44,297 nt of DNA, taken from assembly GCA_002491115.1 (NCBI GenBank), contig DKVI01000033.1:1-44297 (forward strand), read 5' to 3'. Below, piece after piece: positions 32,791 to 40,808 of this stretch. The notes below the pieces were generated by a model. It saw only the letters and a program-made list of their open reading frames with translations. It made no database searches and was not told where the DNA came from. How positions within the stretch are numbered: position 1 is the stretch's first letter; each line of letters opens with the position of its first letter. The DNA comes from Lachnospiraceae bacterium UBA7182. GTDB lineage: Bacteria; Bacillota; Clostridia; Lachnospirales; Lachnospiraceae. A program made the translations under genes and the position numbers.

Positions 32791-33439
32791 TGACGCGTAC
32801 CCTCCTTTCCAGATAATTGCCAAGGGAAGTCAGCGCCATGACCAGTATGTAGTAGACAAGGGCGGCTATAATAAAAGCCTCGAAAGCGCGGAAGGTCTTG
32901 GCCTGAATTAAGGAAGCCCAGCGCATGGTATCGGCGACGCCGATGACGGATACCATACTGGAATCCTTAAGCAGGGCAATACTTTCATTGACCAGGGACG
33001 GCAATGTGTTCTTAAGAGCCTGCGGGAAAATGATGCCGAACAAAAGCCGTATTTTTGGAATACCGAGCGCCATAGCCGCTTCCCACTGTCCTCTGTCCAC
33101 CGAAAGGATTCCGCCGCGGATAGATTCGGATATATAGGCTGCGCTGTTCAGGCCGAAAGTCAGTACGCCTGCCTGGAGGGCCGTGATCTGGTAATTGAGC
33201 AGCTGCGGGGTTGCGTAATAGATCAGCATCAGCTGCACAAGGAGCGGGGTACCTCTGAAGACGGAGGTGTAGATATCGGCCAGCATGGTCAATGCCTTTA
33301 CTTTGGATATTTTTACCAGGGACAAAAGAATCCCCAGAATAAATCCCAGAATGGTGGACAGGACGGTAAATTCCAGTGTGAGAGCTACCGCCTTTCCAAG
33401 CATGGGCAGGTAATTAACTAAAGCGGAAAAATCAAGCAT
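32783..33439 (-). CDS. Amino-acid-type ABC transporter permease
   Basis: This 218-residue membrane protein of the His/Glu/Gln/Arg/opine family has several hydrophobic segments, including an N-terminal pair around residues 15-55. The conserved cytoplasmic EAA-like loop 'EAAMALGIPKIRLLFGIIFPQ' region lies near residues 121-141. A single permease gene suggests it works as a homodimer. It is placed between the binding protein and the ATPase in an unbroken minus-strand operon. Confidence 0.93.
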   Translation of the reverse strand: MLDFSALVNYLPMLGKAVALTLEFTVLSTILGFILGILLSLVKISKVKALTMLADIYTSVFRGTPLLVQLMLIYYATPQLLNYQITALQAGVLTFGLNSAAYISESIRGGILSVDRGQWEAAMALGIPKIRLLFGIIFPQALKNTLPSLVNESIALLKDSSMVSVIGVADTMRWASLIQAKTFRAFEAFIIAALVYYILVMALTSLGNYLERRVRVSD

Positions 33440-33454
33440 GGGATCTCCTTTGTT

Positions 33455-34360
33455 TTATGATTCGGCTGCCGTATCCAGCGTTTTTAACATCTCTTCATAT
33501 TGTGTGGTAGAATCTTCCCCGATGTATTTTACGAGAATATCATGGAAGGTTCCGTCTTCCATCATCTCTGCCAGGATCGTATTGATCTGTTCCACATAGG
33601 GAGAGCCTTTCGGAAGCGCAATGGCAAAAGAATCTTCCCGGGTAATGTCGCTTTCAATAATGTGCATTTCCAGGCCTTCGTTTTCCTGCACAAAGACGGC
33701 CGCCTGGGTAGCGTCAAAGATGCCGGCGTCGCAGCGCCCGTTTAAAATATCCTGGATGACAAGAGGGGTGCTGTCAAGTTCCGCAACTTCCGCGCCTTCT
33801 ACAGACGCGGCGATGCCGGCGTAGCTGGTTCCCATGGAAACGCCGATCTTTTTACCGGTCAGGGTATCCAGGGTGTCATAACCGCTTCCTTCTGCACAGA
33901 TGATGGAGTTCATGGGATAATAATAGGAATCTGTAAAATCAAGGATTTCAAGCCTTTCCTGGGTGGGGGAGATACCGGATACGATCAGGTCTGCGCGTCC
34001 GCTCTGCATGGTAGGAACAAGGGCGGAGAACTGCATATCCTGAATCTGGAGTTTCTTGCCCAGTTTTTCCGCAATATGGTTTGCCAGGTCGATATCAATA
34101 CCTACATAATCTTCGGTGCTGTCAGCAATGGATTCAAAAGGCGGGAAGGTGGCGTTGATTGCAAGAATCCATGTGTCGTCGCCGCTTTCGGCTGCGGGCG
34201 CGTCCGTGTCCGCTTCGCTTTCAGGAACGGTTTCCTGTGCTTCTGCCTGGGTTCCTGCTTCCGCGGATGTGTCTGCTTCGGGTGTCTGGTTTGCTGATCC
34301 GCATGCGGTCAGGGAAAGGGTCATCATAGCTGCCAGTAATACGGCTGTTTTTCTTTTCAT
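33455..34360 (-). CDS. ABC transporter substrate-binding lipoprotein
   Basis: This 301-residue solute-binding protein of family 3 has a lipoprotein signal peptide with lipobox 'LTAC' (Cys20), so it is anchored outside the membrane. A low-complexity Ala/Glu-rich linker (about 22-62) precedes the periplasmic-binding-like domain, with 'INATFPPFESI' (about 70), 'VGIDIDLANHIAEKLGK' and 'GRADLIVSGISPTQER' as family motifs. The binding-pocket residues do not identify the ligand, but the context with hydrolases and a racemase suggests a small amide, amino acid or ureide. Confidence 0.93.
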   Translation of the reverse strand: MKRKTAVLLAAMMTLSLTACGSANQTPEADTSAEAGTQAEAQETVPESEADTDAPAAESGDDTWILAINATFPPFESIADSTEDYVGIDIDLANHIAEKLGKKLQIQDMQFSALVPTMQSGRADLIVSGISPTQERLEILDFTDSYYYPMNSIICAEGSGYDTLDTLTGKKIGVSMGTSYAGIAASVEGAEVAELDSTPLVIQDILNGRCDAGIFDATQAAVFVQENEGLEMHIIESDITREDSFAIALPKGSPYVEQINTILAEMMEDGTFHDILVKYIGEDSTTQYEEMLKTLDTAAES

Positions 34361-34397
34361 AATTAGAATCCTCCTGGTTTTCTTTCTTTGTGATCAA

Positions 34398-35102
34398 TTA
34401 AAAATGCGGGTAGGGCGGGTAGGCTCTGGGGCTGGAGCGAAGATGCATACATACAAGAGTTTCTGCCAGGCAGACACTCGCGGGCCCGGGGTCTATGACC
34501 GGAACCATAAGCCCGGCGGAAAGTTCCTCTGCCAGTCCTAAAAAGCTTAAACATCCCAGTATAAGGGCCTGCGCCTCCGTGTGTTCCAGCGCTCTTTGCC
34601 CGGCTTTTAACAGTTCTTTTTTCAACTGCCCGCGGTGTTCTATGGGGTCTAACCCCCGGGCATGGACCGGCTCATATCCGCAGATTCTCTCAGAGGCGAG
34701 TCCGGTGCGGGATAAGGACATCCTTTTTTCCGGAATCCGGTTCTGGTCGGCGACTAACAGGGCTCCATGATAAGCGACGGCGGGCAGCAAAAGACATGCG
34801 GCCTGACCGGCGCCGACAACGGGGATGGAGACTGCCTGCCGGCAGGCTTCCATGACCGGATCGCTGAAACAATAGAGGATGACCGCGTCGTATCCCTCCT
34901 GTTCGGCCTGTATGGCCATCTGAAGAATCTCCGGCCCGGCTCGTACCAGATCTGCCAGGGAATCCAGGCTGACCTTTGTCTTCGCAAGACATTCCATGGA
35001 GAGCTGTATGCGGCGGTTTGTATAATCCGCCAGAATCCGGCATCTTTGTTCCATCTGTTCTTCTGTCATACCCCAGTCGGGGTTGATGATTTTAAATTTC
35101 AT
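34398..35102 (-). CDS. Aspartate/glutamate/hydantoin racemase family protein
   Basis: This 234-residue enzyme of the Asp/Glu/hydantoin racemase superfamily has the paired catalytic cysteines Cys78 ('ILYCFSDP') and Cys184 ('ILGCLSF'), one in each half of the pseudo-dimeric fold. 'PVVGAGQAACL' and 'VPVIDPGPASV' fit the hydantoin and allantoin racemase branch better than amino acid racemases. It would racemise a chiral cyclic ureide or similar before hydrolysis. It lies between the regulator and the importer genes. Confidence 0.82.
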   Translation of the reverse strand: MKFKIINPDWGMTEEQMEQRCRILADYTNRRIQLSMECLAKTKVSLDSLADLVRAGPEILQMAIQAEQEGYDAVILYCFSDPVMEACRQAVSIPVVGAGQAACLLLPAVAYHGALLVADQNRIPEKRMSLSRTGLASERICGYEPVHARGLDPIEHRGQLKKELLKAGQRALEHTEAQALILGCLSFLGLAEELSAGLMVPVIDPGPASVCLAETLVCMHLRSSPRAYPPYPHF

Positions 35103-35119
35103 AAAGCAGGTCCTTTTCT

Positions 35120-35797
35120 TCAGCGGATGGAGAGTTTTTCCAGTTCTTCCATATTAAGAATCTGTATATGGGAACGCTCCACATGGAGAATGCCCTTTTG
35201 CTTCATCTGCATCAGGGAGCGTGAAAGGGAAGGCCTTGTGATACCGAGAAAATCCGCCAGTTCTTCACGGTTCATTTTAAGTTCTATACAACCTTTTTCA
35301 TCCATCAGTTCCAGCATAAGAAGACCCAGTTTTGCTTCTACCGTGCTTCCTGACAGAATGCTTAACTTTTTCATCTGAGATACGCTGATGTCCGCCTGTA
35401 CCCGGATCATGTTTTTGATAAATGATTTATGCACCTCGCAGGATACTGAACAAAAGTTAAACAGAAAATCCCAGGAGATGCATAATACTTTGCAGTCCGT
35501 TACGGCAATGGCGTCGTACCAGTAGGTTTCATCCGGGCCTACATGAATCAGTATGCCGAAAATCTCCTTTTCGTGAATCTCACAGAAGATGTTTCTGCGG
35601 CCGGACGAATAATGTTTGGACGCCAGAAGTCTGCCTTCAAGCAGCACATAAATGTATTTTACATTTTCATTTTCCTGAAAAATCTGCTGGCCTTTTTCGT
35701 AATCTCTGAATACTGCACCGGAACAGCGCAGAAGATTCTGGATTCCTTCCTCATCCATATCTGCAAACAAGTCTATTTCTTTCAGATTTACATTCAT
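35120..35797 (-). CDS. Crp/Fnr-family regulator of the racemase-transporter operon
   Basis: This 225-residue protein has a cyclic-nucleotide-fold N-terminal domain and a winged HTH. The recognition helix reads 'RPSLSR' (188-193): the arginines are where Crp has Arg180 and Arg185, but Crp Glu181 is replaced by Pro, so the DNA site should differ from TGTGA. No N-terminal [4Fe-4S] cysteine set is seen. It is the first gene of the operon and presumably controls it. A symmetric AT-rich palindrome lies 118 bases upstream. Confidence 0.85.
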   Translation of the reverse strand: MNVNLKEIDLFADMDEEGIQNLLRCSGAVFRDYEKGQQIFQENENVKYIYVLLEGRLLASKHYSSGRRNIFCEIHEKEIFGILIHVGPDETYWYDAIAVTDCKVLCISWDFLFNFCSVSCEVHKSFIKNMIRVQADISVSQMKKLSILSGSTVEAKLGLLMLELMDEKGCIELKMNREELADFLGITRPSLSRSLMQMKQKGILHVERSHIQILNMEELEKLSIR

Positions 35798-35847
35798 ATT
35801 CTTCCGTTCTCCTGTTTGCGGCGGGCTGTCCTTTGCAGTGATGCCTT

Positions 35848-35856
35848 ATTATAGCA
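35848..35856 (-). promoter_or_regulatory. Extended -10 promoter of the seven-gene operon
   Basis: On the minus strand TG, one base and TATAAT (35853-35848) form an extended -10 element 51 bases upstream of the regulator start. The -35 region is poor, which suits activator control. Confidence 0.55.
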
Positions 35857-35914
35857 CCATTGCCGGGAATGTTCCGTAATATATGTTACAATAGTGAAAA
35901 TACATTCAAAAAAT

Positions 35915-35930
35915 ATGCATAATTATACAT
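35915..35930. promoter_or_regulatory. Palindromic candidate operator
   Basis: The 16-base near-perfect palindrome ATGCATAATTATACAT has one mismatched pair. It lies in the intergenic region between the divergent operon and the MATE gene, with its centre about 81 bases upstream of the predicted minus-strand start, a helical-phase position used by class I activators. Its GC-poor core fits the altered recognition helix of the regulator. This remains a prediction. Confidence 0.4.
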
Positions 35931-35990
35931 TTAAACAGATCAGCAGTACTATATAACAGACGGCCTGTCCTGTCAAAGCGGATTTTTGGC

Positions 35991-36019
35991 TTGTATATTC
36001 TGTAAAATAGTGTTAATAT
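35991..36019 (+). promoter_or_regulatory. Candidate promoter of MATE gene
   Basis: TTGTAT (35991-35996) and TAATAT (36014-36019) are 17 bases apart, 57 bases upstream of the MATE start codon. The -35 is weak. Confidence 0.4.
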
Positions 36020-36076
36020 AACGAGAATACGCCGTAAGCAGAACGGAAAGTAAATCTACACAGGAGGACATTGAGG

Positions 36077-37423
36077 ATGGAAGAGAACAAGATGGGAGTT
36101 ATGCCTGTAAATAAACTGATTATTACCATGTCCCTGCCGATCATGATCTCCATGCTGGTGCAGGCATTGTATAATATTGTGGACAGCATCTTTGTGGCAA
36201 TGATAAACGAGAATGCTTTGACAGCCGTATCCATGGCGTTTCCTGTTCAGAATTTGATGATCGCGGTGGGCGCGGGTACCGGAGTCGGCGTGAATGCGCT
36301 GCTGGCGCGGTCGTTGGGCGCAAAAGATTACAGAAGAGTCAATAAGATCGCTACCAACGCTGTTTTTCTGGTAATCGCAAGTTATCTGGTGTTTCTTGCC
36401 GTGGGACTTTTTCTGGTGGAGCCGTTTTACAGGAGCCAGACAGATATAGGGGAGATTGTGGCATACGGGAAAGAGTATCTGACGATCTGCAGTTGTTTTT
36501 CCTTCGGTGTGTTCACCCAGGTCATGTTTGAACGGCTTCTTCAGGCTACGGGAAAGACGATCTATACCATGTTTACCCAGGGAACCGGGGCCATCGTCAA
36601 TATTATTATGGACCCGATCCTGATTTTCGGGCTTTTTGGATTCCCCAGAATGGGGGTGGCAGGTGCGGCGGCAGCCACGGTGATCGGTCAGATTGTGGCA
36701 GGCATCTTAAGCGTATGGTGTAATCAGAAGGTAAATCATGAAGTGCATATAGAGATGAAGGGGGCACGTCCGGACAGGAACGTGATTTTGCAGATTTATG
36801 AAATCGGTATTCCGTCTATCATCATGCAGGCCATCGGTTCGATCATGGTTTATGGAATGAACCGGATACTGATTACCTTTTCTTCTACTGCCACGGCGGT
36901 ATTCGGCGTGTATTTTAAACTGCAAAGCTTCGTGTTTATGCCTATCTTCGGAATGAATAACGGTGTGATCCCCATTATCGCCTATAATTACGGCGCCGGA
37001 AATAAAGATCGCGTGATGGCGACAATCAGGCGCAGCATTGCCTACATTGTTACCATTATGCTTTTGGGGCTTTTGATATTCCAGCTGTTCCCGGGGACGC
37101 TTTTACAGATGTTCAATGCTTCCGGGACCATGTTAAAGATAGGAATTCCGGCGATTCGTATTATCAGTCTGAGTTTTGTGCTGGCTGGTTTTTGTATTGG
37201 TTTGGGAAGTGTATTCCAGGCACTGGGACGTTCCATCTACAGTATGTTTGTATCTGTGGCAAGACAGCTGGTTGTGCTTCTGCCGGTAGCCTGGTGGCTG
37301 GCCCGGTTTGGAAATGTGGATCTGGTCTGGTGGGCGATTCCGGCGGCAGAACTTATGTCCCTGGCAATGTCCGTGTTCTTTTTCTTAAGGATTTACCGGA
37401 CGATTATTTCACAGATCAAATAA
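36077..37423 (+). CDS. MATE family efflux transporter
   Basis: This 448-residue transporter has about twelve hydrophobic helices and the MATE-typical repeats 'VQALYNIVDSIFVAMI' and 'SFVLAGFCIGLGSVFQALGRS'. It exports drugs or metabolites using Na+ or H+ gradients. The start is the ATG at 36077, eight bases after AGGAGGA; a TTG six bases earlier is in frame but too close to that site. The substrate cannot be read from sequence. A DUF1189 gene follows after 18 bases and is probably cotranscribed. Confidence 0.92.
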   Translation: MEENKMGVMPVNKLIITMSLPIMISMLVQALYNIVDSIFVAMINENALTAVSMAFPVQNLMIAVGAGTGVGVNALLARSLGAKDYRRVNKIATNAVFLVIASYLVFLAVGLFLVEPFYRSQTDIGEIVAYGKEYLTICSCFSFGVFTQVMFERLLQATGKTIYTMFTQGTGAIVNIIMDPILIFGLFGFPRMGVAGAAAATVIGQIVAGILSVWCNQKVNHEVHIEMKGARPDRNVILQIYEIGIPSIIMQAIGSIMVYGMNRILITFSSTATAVFGVYFKLQSFVFMPIFGMNNGVIPIIAYNYGAGNKDRVMATIRRSIAYIVTIMLLGLLIFQLFPGTLLQMFNASGTMLKIGIPAIRIISLSFVLAGFCIGLGSVFQALGRSIYSMFVSVARQLVVLLPVAWWLARFGNVDLVWWAIPAAELMSLAMSVFFFLRIYRTIISQIK

Positions 37424-37441
37424 GGCAAGGAGAAGGCAGAC

Positions 37442-38236
37442 ATGAATATATTTGCGGAAATGATACATGCGGTTTATGATTTCAGAAGTTATAAAGGATT
37501 TGCAAAGAACAGTTGGCCGAAAGTGTTACTGTACGGGTTGATGCTGGCCGTGCTTTCCCTGCTTTTGACCTTTGTTCTTCCGGTGACGGCAGTGCTGGCG
37601 CCGCTGGGAGGACTGGATCATATAATGGAAGAAGAACTTCCGGATTTTGCTTTCAGTGACGGAGAACTCCGGGTGGAAAAGCCGGTGGAATATAAGCAGT
37701 ATGACAGGCTTCAGGGCGGCATCTATCTGAACATTGATACAAATCGGCCGCTTACGGAAGAAATATCCGATGTGGACCTTCTGGCTTATGACAGGGTACT
37801 GATCCTGGATGCCCATAACGCGCTGATCAAAAACGGAAAAGATGTAATCCGCCTGTCTTATAAGGATATAAAACTGGGCGACCTGGATAAAGAGACAGCG
37901 GTAAAAGAGATTTTGCCGTATGTGCAGATCGGTATGTGGGCTGCGCTGATTCTGGTGGGATGGTTTTCTTTGCTGGGCTTCTTCCTGGGTGCGCTTTTCA
38001 TGGCGGCGGTCGGAAGCCTGATGGCCTCCATGCTGCGGACCAGGATGCCTTTTGGCAGCCTGTTTAAACTGTCTGTCTATTCCAGGACGGTTCCCATCCT
38101 GCTTAACATACTTTATACCTGGATTCCTGTGACCATTCCGTTTTTTTCGGTCATTAATTTCGGACTGTCCGTGTTTTATCTGTGGAAAGGAATACAGGCT
38201 GCCGGGCAGGAGCCTTTGGACGGCTGGGACAGATAG
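37442..38236 (+). CDS. DUF1189 family membrane protein
   Basis: This 264-residue protein has about five hydrophobic segments (about 28-52, 160-182, 186-198, 217-232 and 236-250) and a hydrophilic, extracytoplasmic middle region (about 60-150). It matches the DUF1189 family of Firmicutes by layout and by the N-terminal 'FAEMIHAVYDFRSYKGF'. No function is established. The ribosome binding site is AAGGAGAAGG. It follows the MATE gene closely and ends before the strong promoter of the ribosomal block. Confidence 0.85.
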   Translation: MNIFAEMIHAVYDFRSYKGFAKNSWPKVLLYGLMLAVLSLLLTFVLPVTAVLAPLGGLDHIMEEELPDFAFSDGELRVEKPVEYKQYDRLQGGIYLNIDTNRPLTEEISDVDLLAYDRVLILDAHNALIKNGKDVIRLSYKDIKLGDLDKETAVKEILPYVQIGMWAALILVGWFSLLGFFLGALFMAAVGSLMASMLRTRMPFGSLFKLSVYSRTVPILLNILYTWIPVTIPFFSVINFGLSVFYLWKGIQAAGQEPLDGWDR

Positions 38237-38269
38237 CGGCAGACAGGCGTTTTCGTCAATAAAAAGTCC

Positions 38270-38299
38270 TTGACTTACCATATGTACCTATGTTATAGT
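38270..38299 (+). promoter_or_regulatory. Promoter of rpmG-secE-nusG-rplKA
   Basis: TTGACT (38270-38275) and TATAGT (38294-38299) are separated by 18 bases. It is the only strong promoter before rpmG and should drive rpmG, secE, nusG and the L11-L1 genes. Confidence 0.75.
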
Positions 38300-38399
38300 A
38301 GGAACGCGAATGGAAGTTTGGGCTTTTTTTTTATGCCTAAAAATTGGTGGTTTTTCACAGGATCACCAGAGAAAAAGTATAAAAGCGAGGTGGAAAGTT

Positions 38400-38549
38400 G
38401 TGCGCGTAAGAATCACATTGGCATGTACGGAATGCAAACAGCGTAACTACAACATGACAAAAGAGAAGAAGCTTCATCCCGACAGAATGGAAACGAAGAA
38501 ATACTGCCGTTTCTGCAAGAAGCATACTCCTCATAAGGAGACAAAATAG
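38400..38549 (+). CDS. rpmG: 50S ribosomal protein L33
   Basis: This 49-residue protein starts at the GTG at 38400 (MRVRITL), after GCGAGGTGG; the longer frame upstream has no ribosomal similarity. Two cysteine pairs, 'CTEC' and 'CRFC', bind zinc, so this is the zinc-containing form. A zinc-free paralogue may exist elsewhere for zinc limitation. It heads the conserved rpmG-secE-nusG block. Confidence 0.96.
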   Translation: MRVRITLACTECKQRNYNMTKEKKLHPDRMETKKYCRFCKKHTPHKETK

Positions 38550-38585
38550 TTCCGCATTATTAAGAACCATAAAGGAAGTGACAAG

Positions 38586-38786
38586 ATGGGGGAAACTAAG
38601 AAGGCCGAAAAGACAAGCTGGTACAAAGGAATGAAGGCCGAGTTTAAGAAGATTATCTGGCCGGATCAAAAATCACTTACAAGACAGACCATTGCAGTAG
38701 TCGGAACATCTGTTGCTTTGGCTCTTATCATCAAGATACTGGATATGGTCATGACCATCGGGATCGACGTCCTGGTGACGTTATAA
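38586..38786 (+). CDS. secE: Preprotein translocase subunit SecE
   Basis: This 66-residue single-membrane-helix subunit of SecYEG has an amphipathic N-terminal stretch 'FKKIIWPDQKSLTRQT' (about 20-36) followed by one helix (about 38-62). This is the short form seen in Firmicutes. It stabilises SecY during export. Its place between rpmG and nusG is the standard bacterial order. Confidence 0.96.
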   Translation: MGETKKAEKTSWYKGMKAEFKKIIWPDQKSLTRQTIAVVGTSVALALIIKILDMVMTIGIDVLVTL

Positions 38787-38805
38787 TTCAAGGAAAGGTG
38801 GTTTT

Positions 38806-39321
38806 ATGTCAAAGGCAAACTGGTATGTAGTCCATACCTATTCCGGGTATGAGAAGAAAGTGGAAGCCAACATTAAGAAGACCATTGAAAACAGACACCT
38901 TGAAGAGCAGATTCTTGAAGTCAGGGTTCCCATGCAGGACGTGGTCGAGATGAAGGACGGCGCCAGCCGTCAGGTTCAGAAAAAACTGTTCCCGGGTTAT
39001 GTCCTGATCAATATGGTCATGAATGACGATACCTGGTATGTGGTGCGTAACACCAGAGGCGTGACCGGATTTGTAGGACCCGGTTCCAAGCCGGTTCCGC
39101 TCACGGAAGAGGAGATGAGACCCTTAGGGCTTCAGGAAGAGTATGTACAGATCGATCTGGCAGAAGGAGACAGCGTGGTCGTTACCGGAGGCATATGGAA
39201 GGATACCGTCGGGGTTATCCAGGCCGTCAATGAGAACAAAGAGAGTGTGACGATCAATGTTGACCTGTTCGGCCGTGAAACGCCGGTAGAGATAAGTTTC
39301 ACAGAAATCAGAAAAATGTAA
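38806..39321 (+). CDS. nusG: Transcription termination/antitermination protein NusG
   Basis: This 171-residue elongation factor has an NGN domain (residues about 3-110, 'WYVVHTYSGYEKKVE') and a KOW domain (about 120-170, 'GDSVVVTGGIWKDTVGVIQ'). It binds the RNA polymerase clamp and couples transcription to translation or termination. Length is normal for Firmicutes. The start follows AAAGGTGG. Confidence 0.97.
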   Translation: MSKANWYVVHTYSGYEKKVEANIKKTIENRHLEEQILEVRVPMQDVVEMKDGASRQVQKKLFPGYVLINMVMNDDTWYVVRNTRGVTGFVGPGSKPVPLTEEEMRPLGLQEEYVQIDLAEGDSVVVTGGIWKDTVGVIQAVNENKESVTINVDLFGRETPVEISFTEIRKM

Positions 39322-39326
39322 ACGGG

Positions 39327-39382
39327 TCCGTGGAGGATACGCGTTCCATGGATCGTGGGAGGGATAAACCCGCCATTACCAC
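39327..39382 (+). promoter_or_regulatory. Leader upstream of rplK with putative L1-binding motif
   Basis: A hairpin TCCGTGGA/TCCATGGA (39327-39334 with 39345-39352) is followed by the block GTGGGAGGG...CCCGC...ACCAC (39355-39382). In this block GTGG can pair with CCAC and GGG with CCC around an asymmetric internal loop. A very similar block occurs before rplA. Ribosomal protein L1 is known to repress its own operon by binding the L11-L1 mRNA at a mimic of its 23S site; the fit here is inferred. Confidence 0.5.
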
Positions 39383-39402
39383 AATAGGAGGTGCCTTAGA
39401 TT

Positions 39403-39831
39403 ATGGCAAAAAAAGTTTCAGGTTATATTAAATTACAGATTCCTGCTGGAAAGGCAACACCGGCTCCGCCAGTAGGTCCGGCTCTTGGCCAGCACGGCGT
39501 GAACATCGTGCAGTTCACAAAAGAGTTTAACGCAAGGACAGCAGACCAGGGAGACATGATTATCCCGGTTGTTATCACGGTATACGCTGACAGAAGCTTC
39601 AGCTTTATTACCAAGACTCCGCCGGCAGCAGTGTTATTGAAAAAAGCATGCGGTTTAAAGACCGCTTCTGGTAATCCCAAAAGGGACAAAGTTGCTACTA
39701 TTAAGAGATCCGAAGTGCAGAAGATCGCAGAATTAAAGATGCCTGACCTGACGGCAGGAAGCATAGAGGCAGCGATCAGTATGATCTCCGGTACCGCAAG
39801 AAGTATGGGGATCACCGTAGTAGACGACTAA
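39403..39831 (+). CDS. rplK: 50S ribosomal protein L11
   Basis: This 142-residue protein has 'YIKLQIPAGKATPAPPVGPALGQHGVNI' at its N-terminus and the KTPPA region typical of L11. It forms the GTPase-associated centre of the ribosome and is the site of thiostrepton action. The start is supported by TAGGAGGTG. It is encoded 81 bases after nusG and is followed by rplA. Confidence 0.97.
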   Translation: MAKKVSGYIKLQIPAGKATPAPPVGPALGQHGVNIVQFTKEFNARTADQGDMIIPVVITVYADRSFSFITKTPPAAVLLKKACGLKTASGNPKRDKVATIKRSEVQKIAELKMPDLTAGSIEAAISMISGTARSMGITVVDD

Positions 39832-39854
39832 TCAGGGCTGTTGCCATCAGATCA

Positions 39855-39899
39855 GTGGGAGGGAAATTGACCCACAGGGAATAAACCCGCAACTACCAC
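39855..39899 (+). promoter_or_regulatory. Second putative L1-binding leader, upstream of rplA
   Basis: The block GTGGGAGGG...CCCGC...TACCAC repeats the one before rplK, but with about 17 more bases in the middle that add an alternative GTGGG/CCCAC pairing. It ends two bases before AGGAGGT of rplA. A repeated, gene-specific control site for L1 is the most economical reading. Confidence 0.5.
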
Positions 39900-39914
39900 A
39901 AGGAGGTAAGAATT

Positions 39915-40604
39915 ATGAAACATGGTAAGAAATATGTTGAGGCTTTAAAATCTTTCGATAAGCATAACCTGTTTGACAGGGACGAGGCAATCACCCTCGT
40001 AAAAAAATTATCCACCGCAAAATTTGACGAGACCATTGAGGCTCATATCCGTACCGGCTGTGACGGCCGTCATGCAGATCAGCAGATCCGCGGCGCGGTT
40101 GTACTTCCTCACGGAACCGGTAAGCAGGTACGCGTTCTTGTGTTTGCCAAGAGCGCAAAGGCAGAGGAAGCAGAAGCGGCCGGCGCAGAGTTTGTCGGAG
40201 CGGAGGAGCTGGTGCAGAAGATCCAGGGCGGCTGGCTTGATTTTGACGTAGTAGTCGCTACACCGGACATGATGGGTGTCGTAGGACGTCTGGGCCGTGT
40301 ACTTGGACCTAAAGGACTGATGCCAAACCCCAAGGCCGGTACGGTAACCATGGATGTTGCCAAGGCGGTTAAGGATATTAAAGCAGGTAAGATTGAATAC
40401 AGGCTGGATAAGACAAACATTATCCATGTGCCGATCGGAAAAGCTTCTTTCACCGAAGAACAGTTAGCGGACAACTTCCAGACGCTTATGGATGCAATCA
40501 ACAAAGCAAAACCGGCAGCCGTAAAGGGACAGTTCTTAAAGAGCATAACCATCGCCCCCACCATGGGACCGGGCGTAAAGGTAAACCCGGCAAGACTTGC
40601 CTGA
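39915..40604 (+). CDS. rplA: 50S ribosomal protein L1
   Basis: This 229-residue protein carries 'MPNPKAGTVTMDVAKAV' and 'GPGVKVNPARL', signatures of bacterial L1. It binds the L1 stalk of 23S rRNA and acts as a translational repressor of its own operon. Repeated leader motifs before rplK and rplA offer its likely mRNA sites. AAGGAGGT precedes the ATG. Confidence 0.97.
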   Translation: MKHGKKYVEALKSFDKHNLFDRDEAITLVKKLSTAKFDETIEAHIRTGCDGRHADQQIRGAVVLPHGTGKQVRVLVFAKSAKAEEAEAAGAEFVGAEELVQKIQGGWLDFDVVVATPDMMGVVGRLGRVLGPKGLMPNPKAGTVTMDVAKAVKDIKAGKIEYRLDKTNIIHVPIGKASFTEEQLADNFQTLMDAINKAKPAAVKGQFLKSITIAPTMGPGVKVNPARLA

Positions 40605-40609
40605 AAGTG

Positions 40610-40638
40610 TTGACATCCGTTATAAATTATGATATTTT
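40610..40638 (+). promoter_or_regulatory. Promoter of rplJ-rplL
   Basis: A consensus TTGACA (40610-40615), which begins six bases after the rplA stop codon, and TATTTT (40633-40638) lie 17 bases apart. Transcription would start near 40645, just before the L10 leader. Confidence 0.6.
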
Positions 40639-40651
40639 GAATAAGTTGATA

Positions 40652-40738
40652 TGACTGCCCGAAGACAGCAGGTGCCTGTAAAAGCGTAAGATATAAAAAC
40701 GCCTGCCGAGGAAAGCATTCGATAAAGAATGGCTTATG
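40652..40738 (+). promoter_or_regulatory. Ribosomal protein L10 leader
   Basis: The layout matches the known Firmicutes L10 leader, the binding site of L10(L12)4. GCAGGTG (40668-40674) pairs with CGCCTGC (40700-40706), enclosing a purine-rich loop with 'GCGTAAGA'. It lies between the promoter and an attenuator, so it probably controls read-through into rplJ-rplL by the level of the L10-L12 complex. Confidence 0.8.
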
Positions 40739-40769
40739 ATCCCTCTGCGTCCGGCGCAGGGGGATTTTT
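40739..40769 (+). terminator. Attenuator terminator before rplJ
   Basis: An 11-base-pair stem (40739-40749 with 40755-40765, one G-T pair) with a short loop is followed by five T. It stands between the L10 leader and the rplJ ribosome binding site, as in the transcription-attenuation form of L10 control. Confidence 0.85.
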
Positions 40770-40808
40770 GAGGTTGTCATCCAAAAATCTATAAGGAGGG
40801 AACCATTC

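Noticed and set aside
40339..40360. Possible repeats or palindromes inside rplA
   Set aside because: They are explained by the coding sequence and show no extra symmetry.
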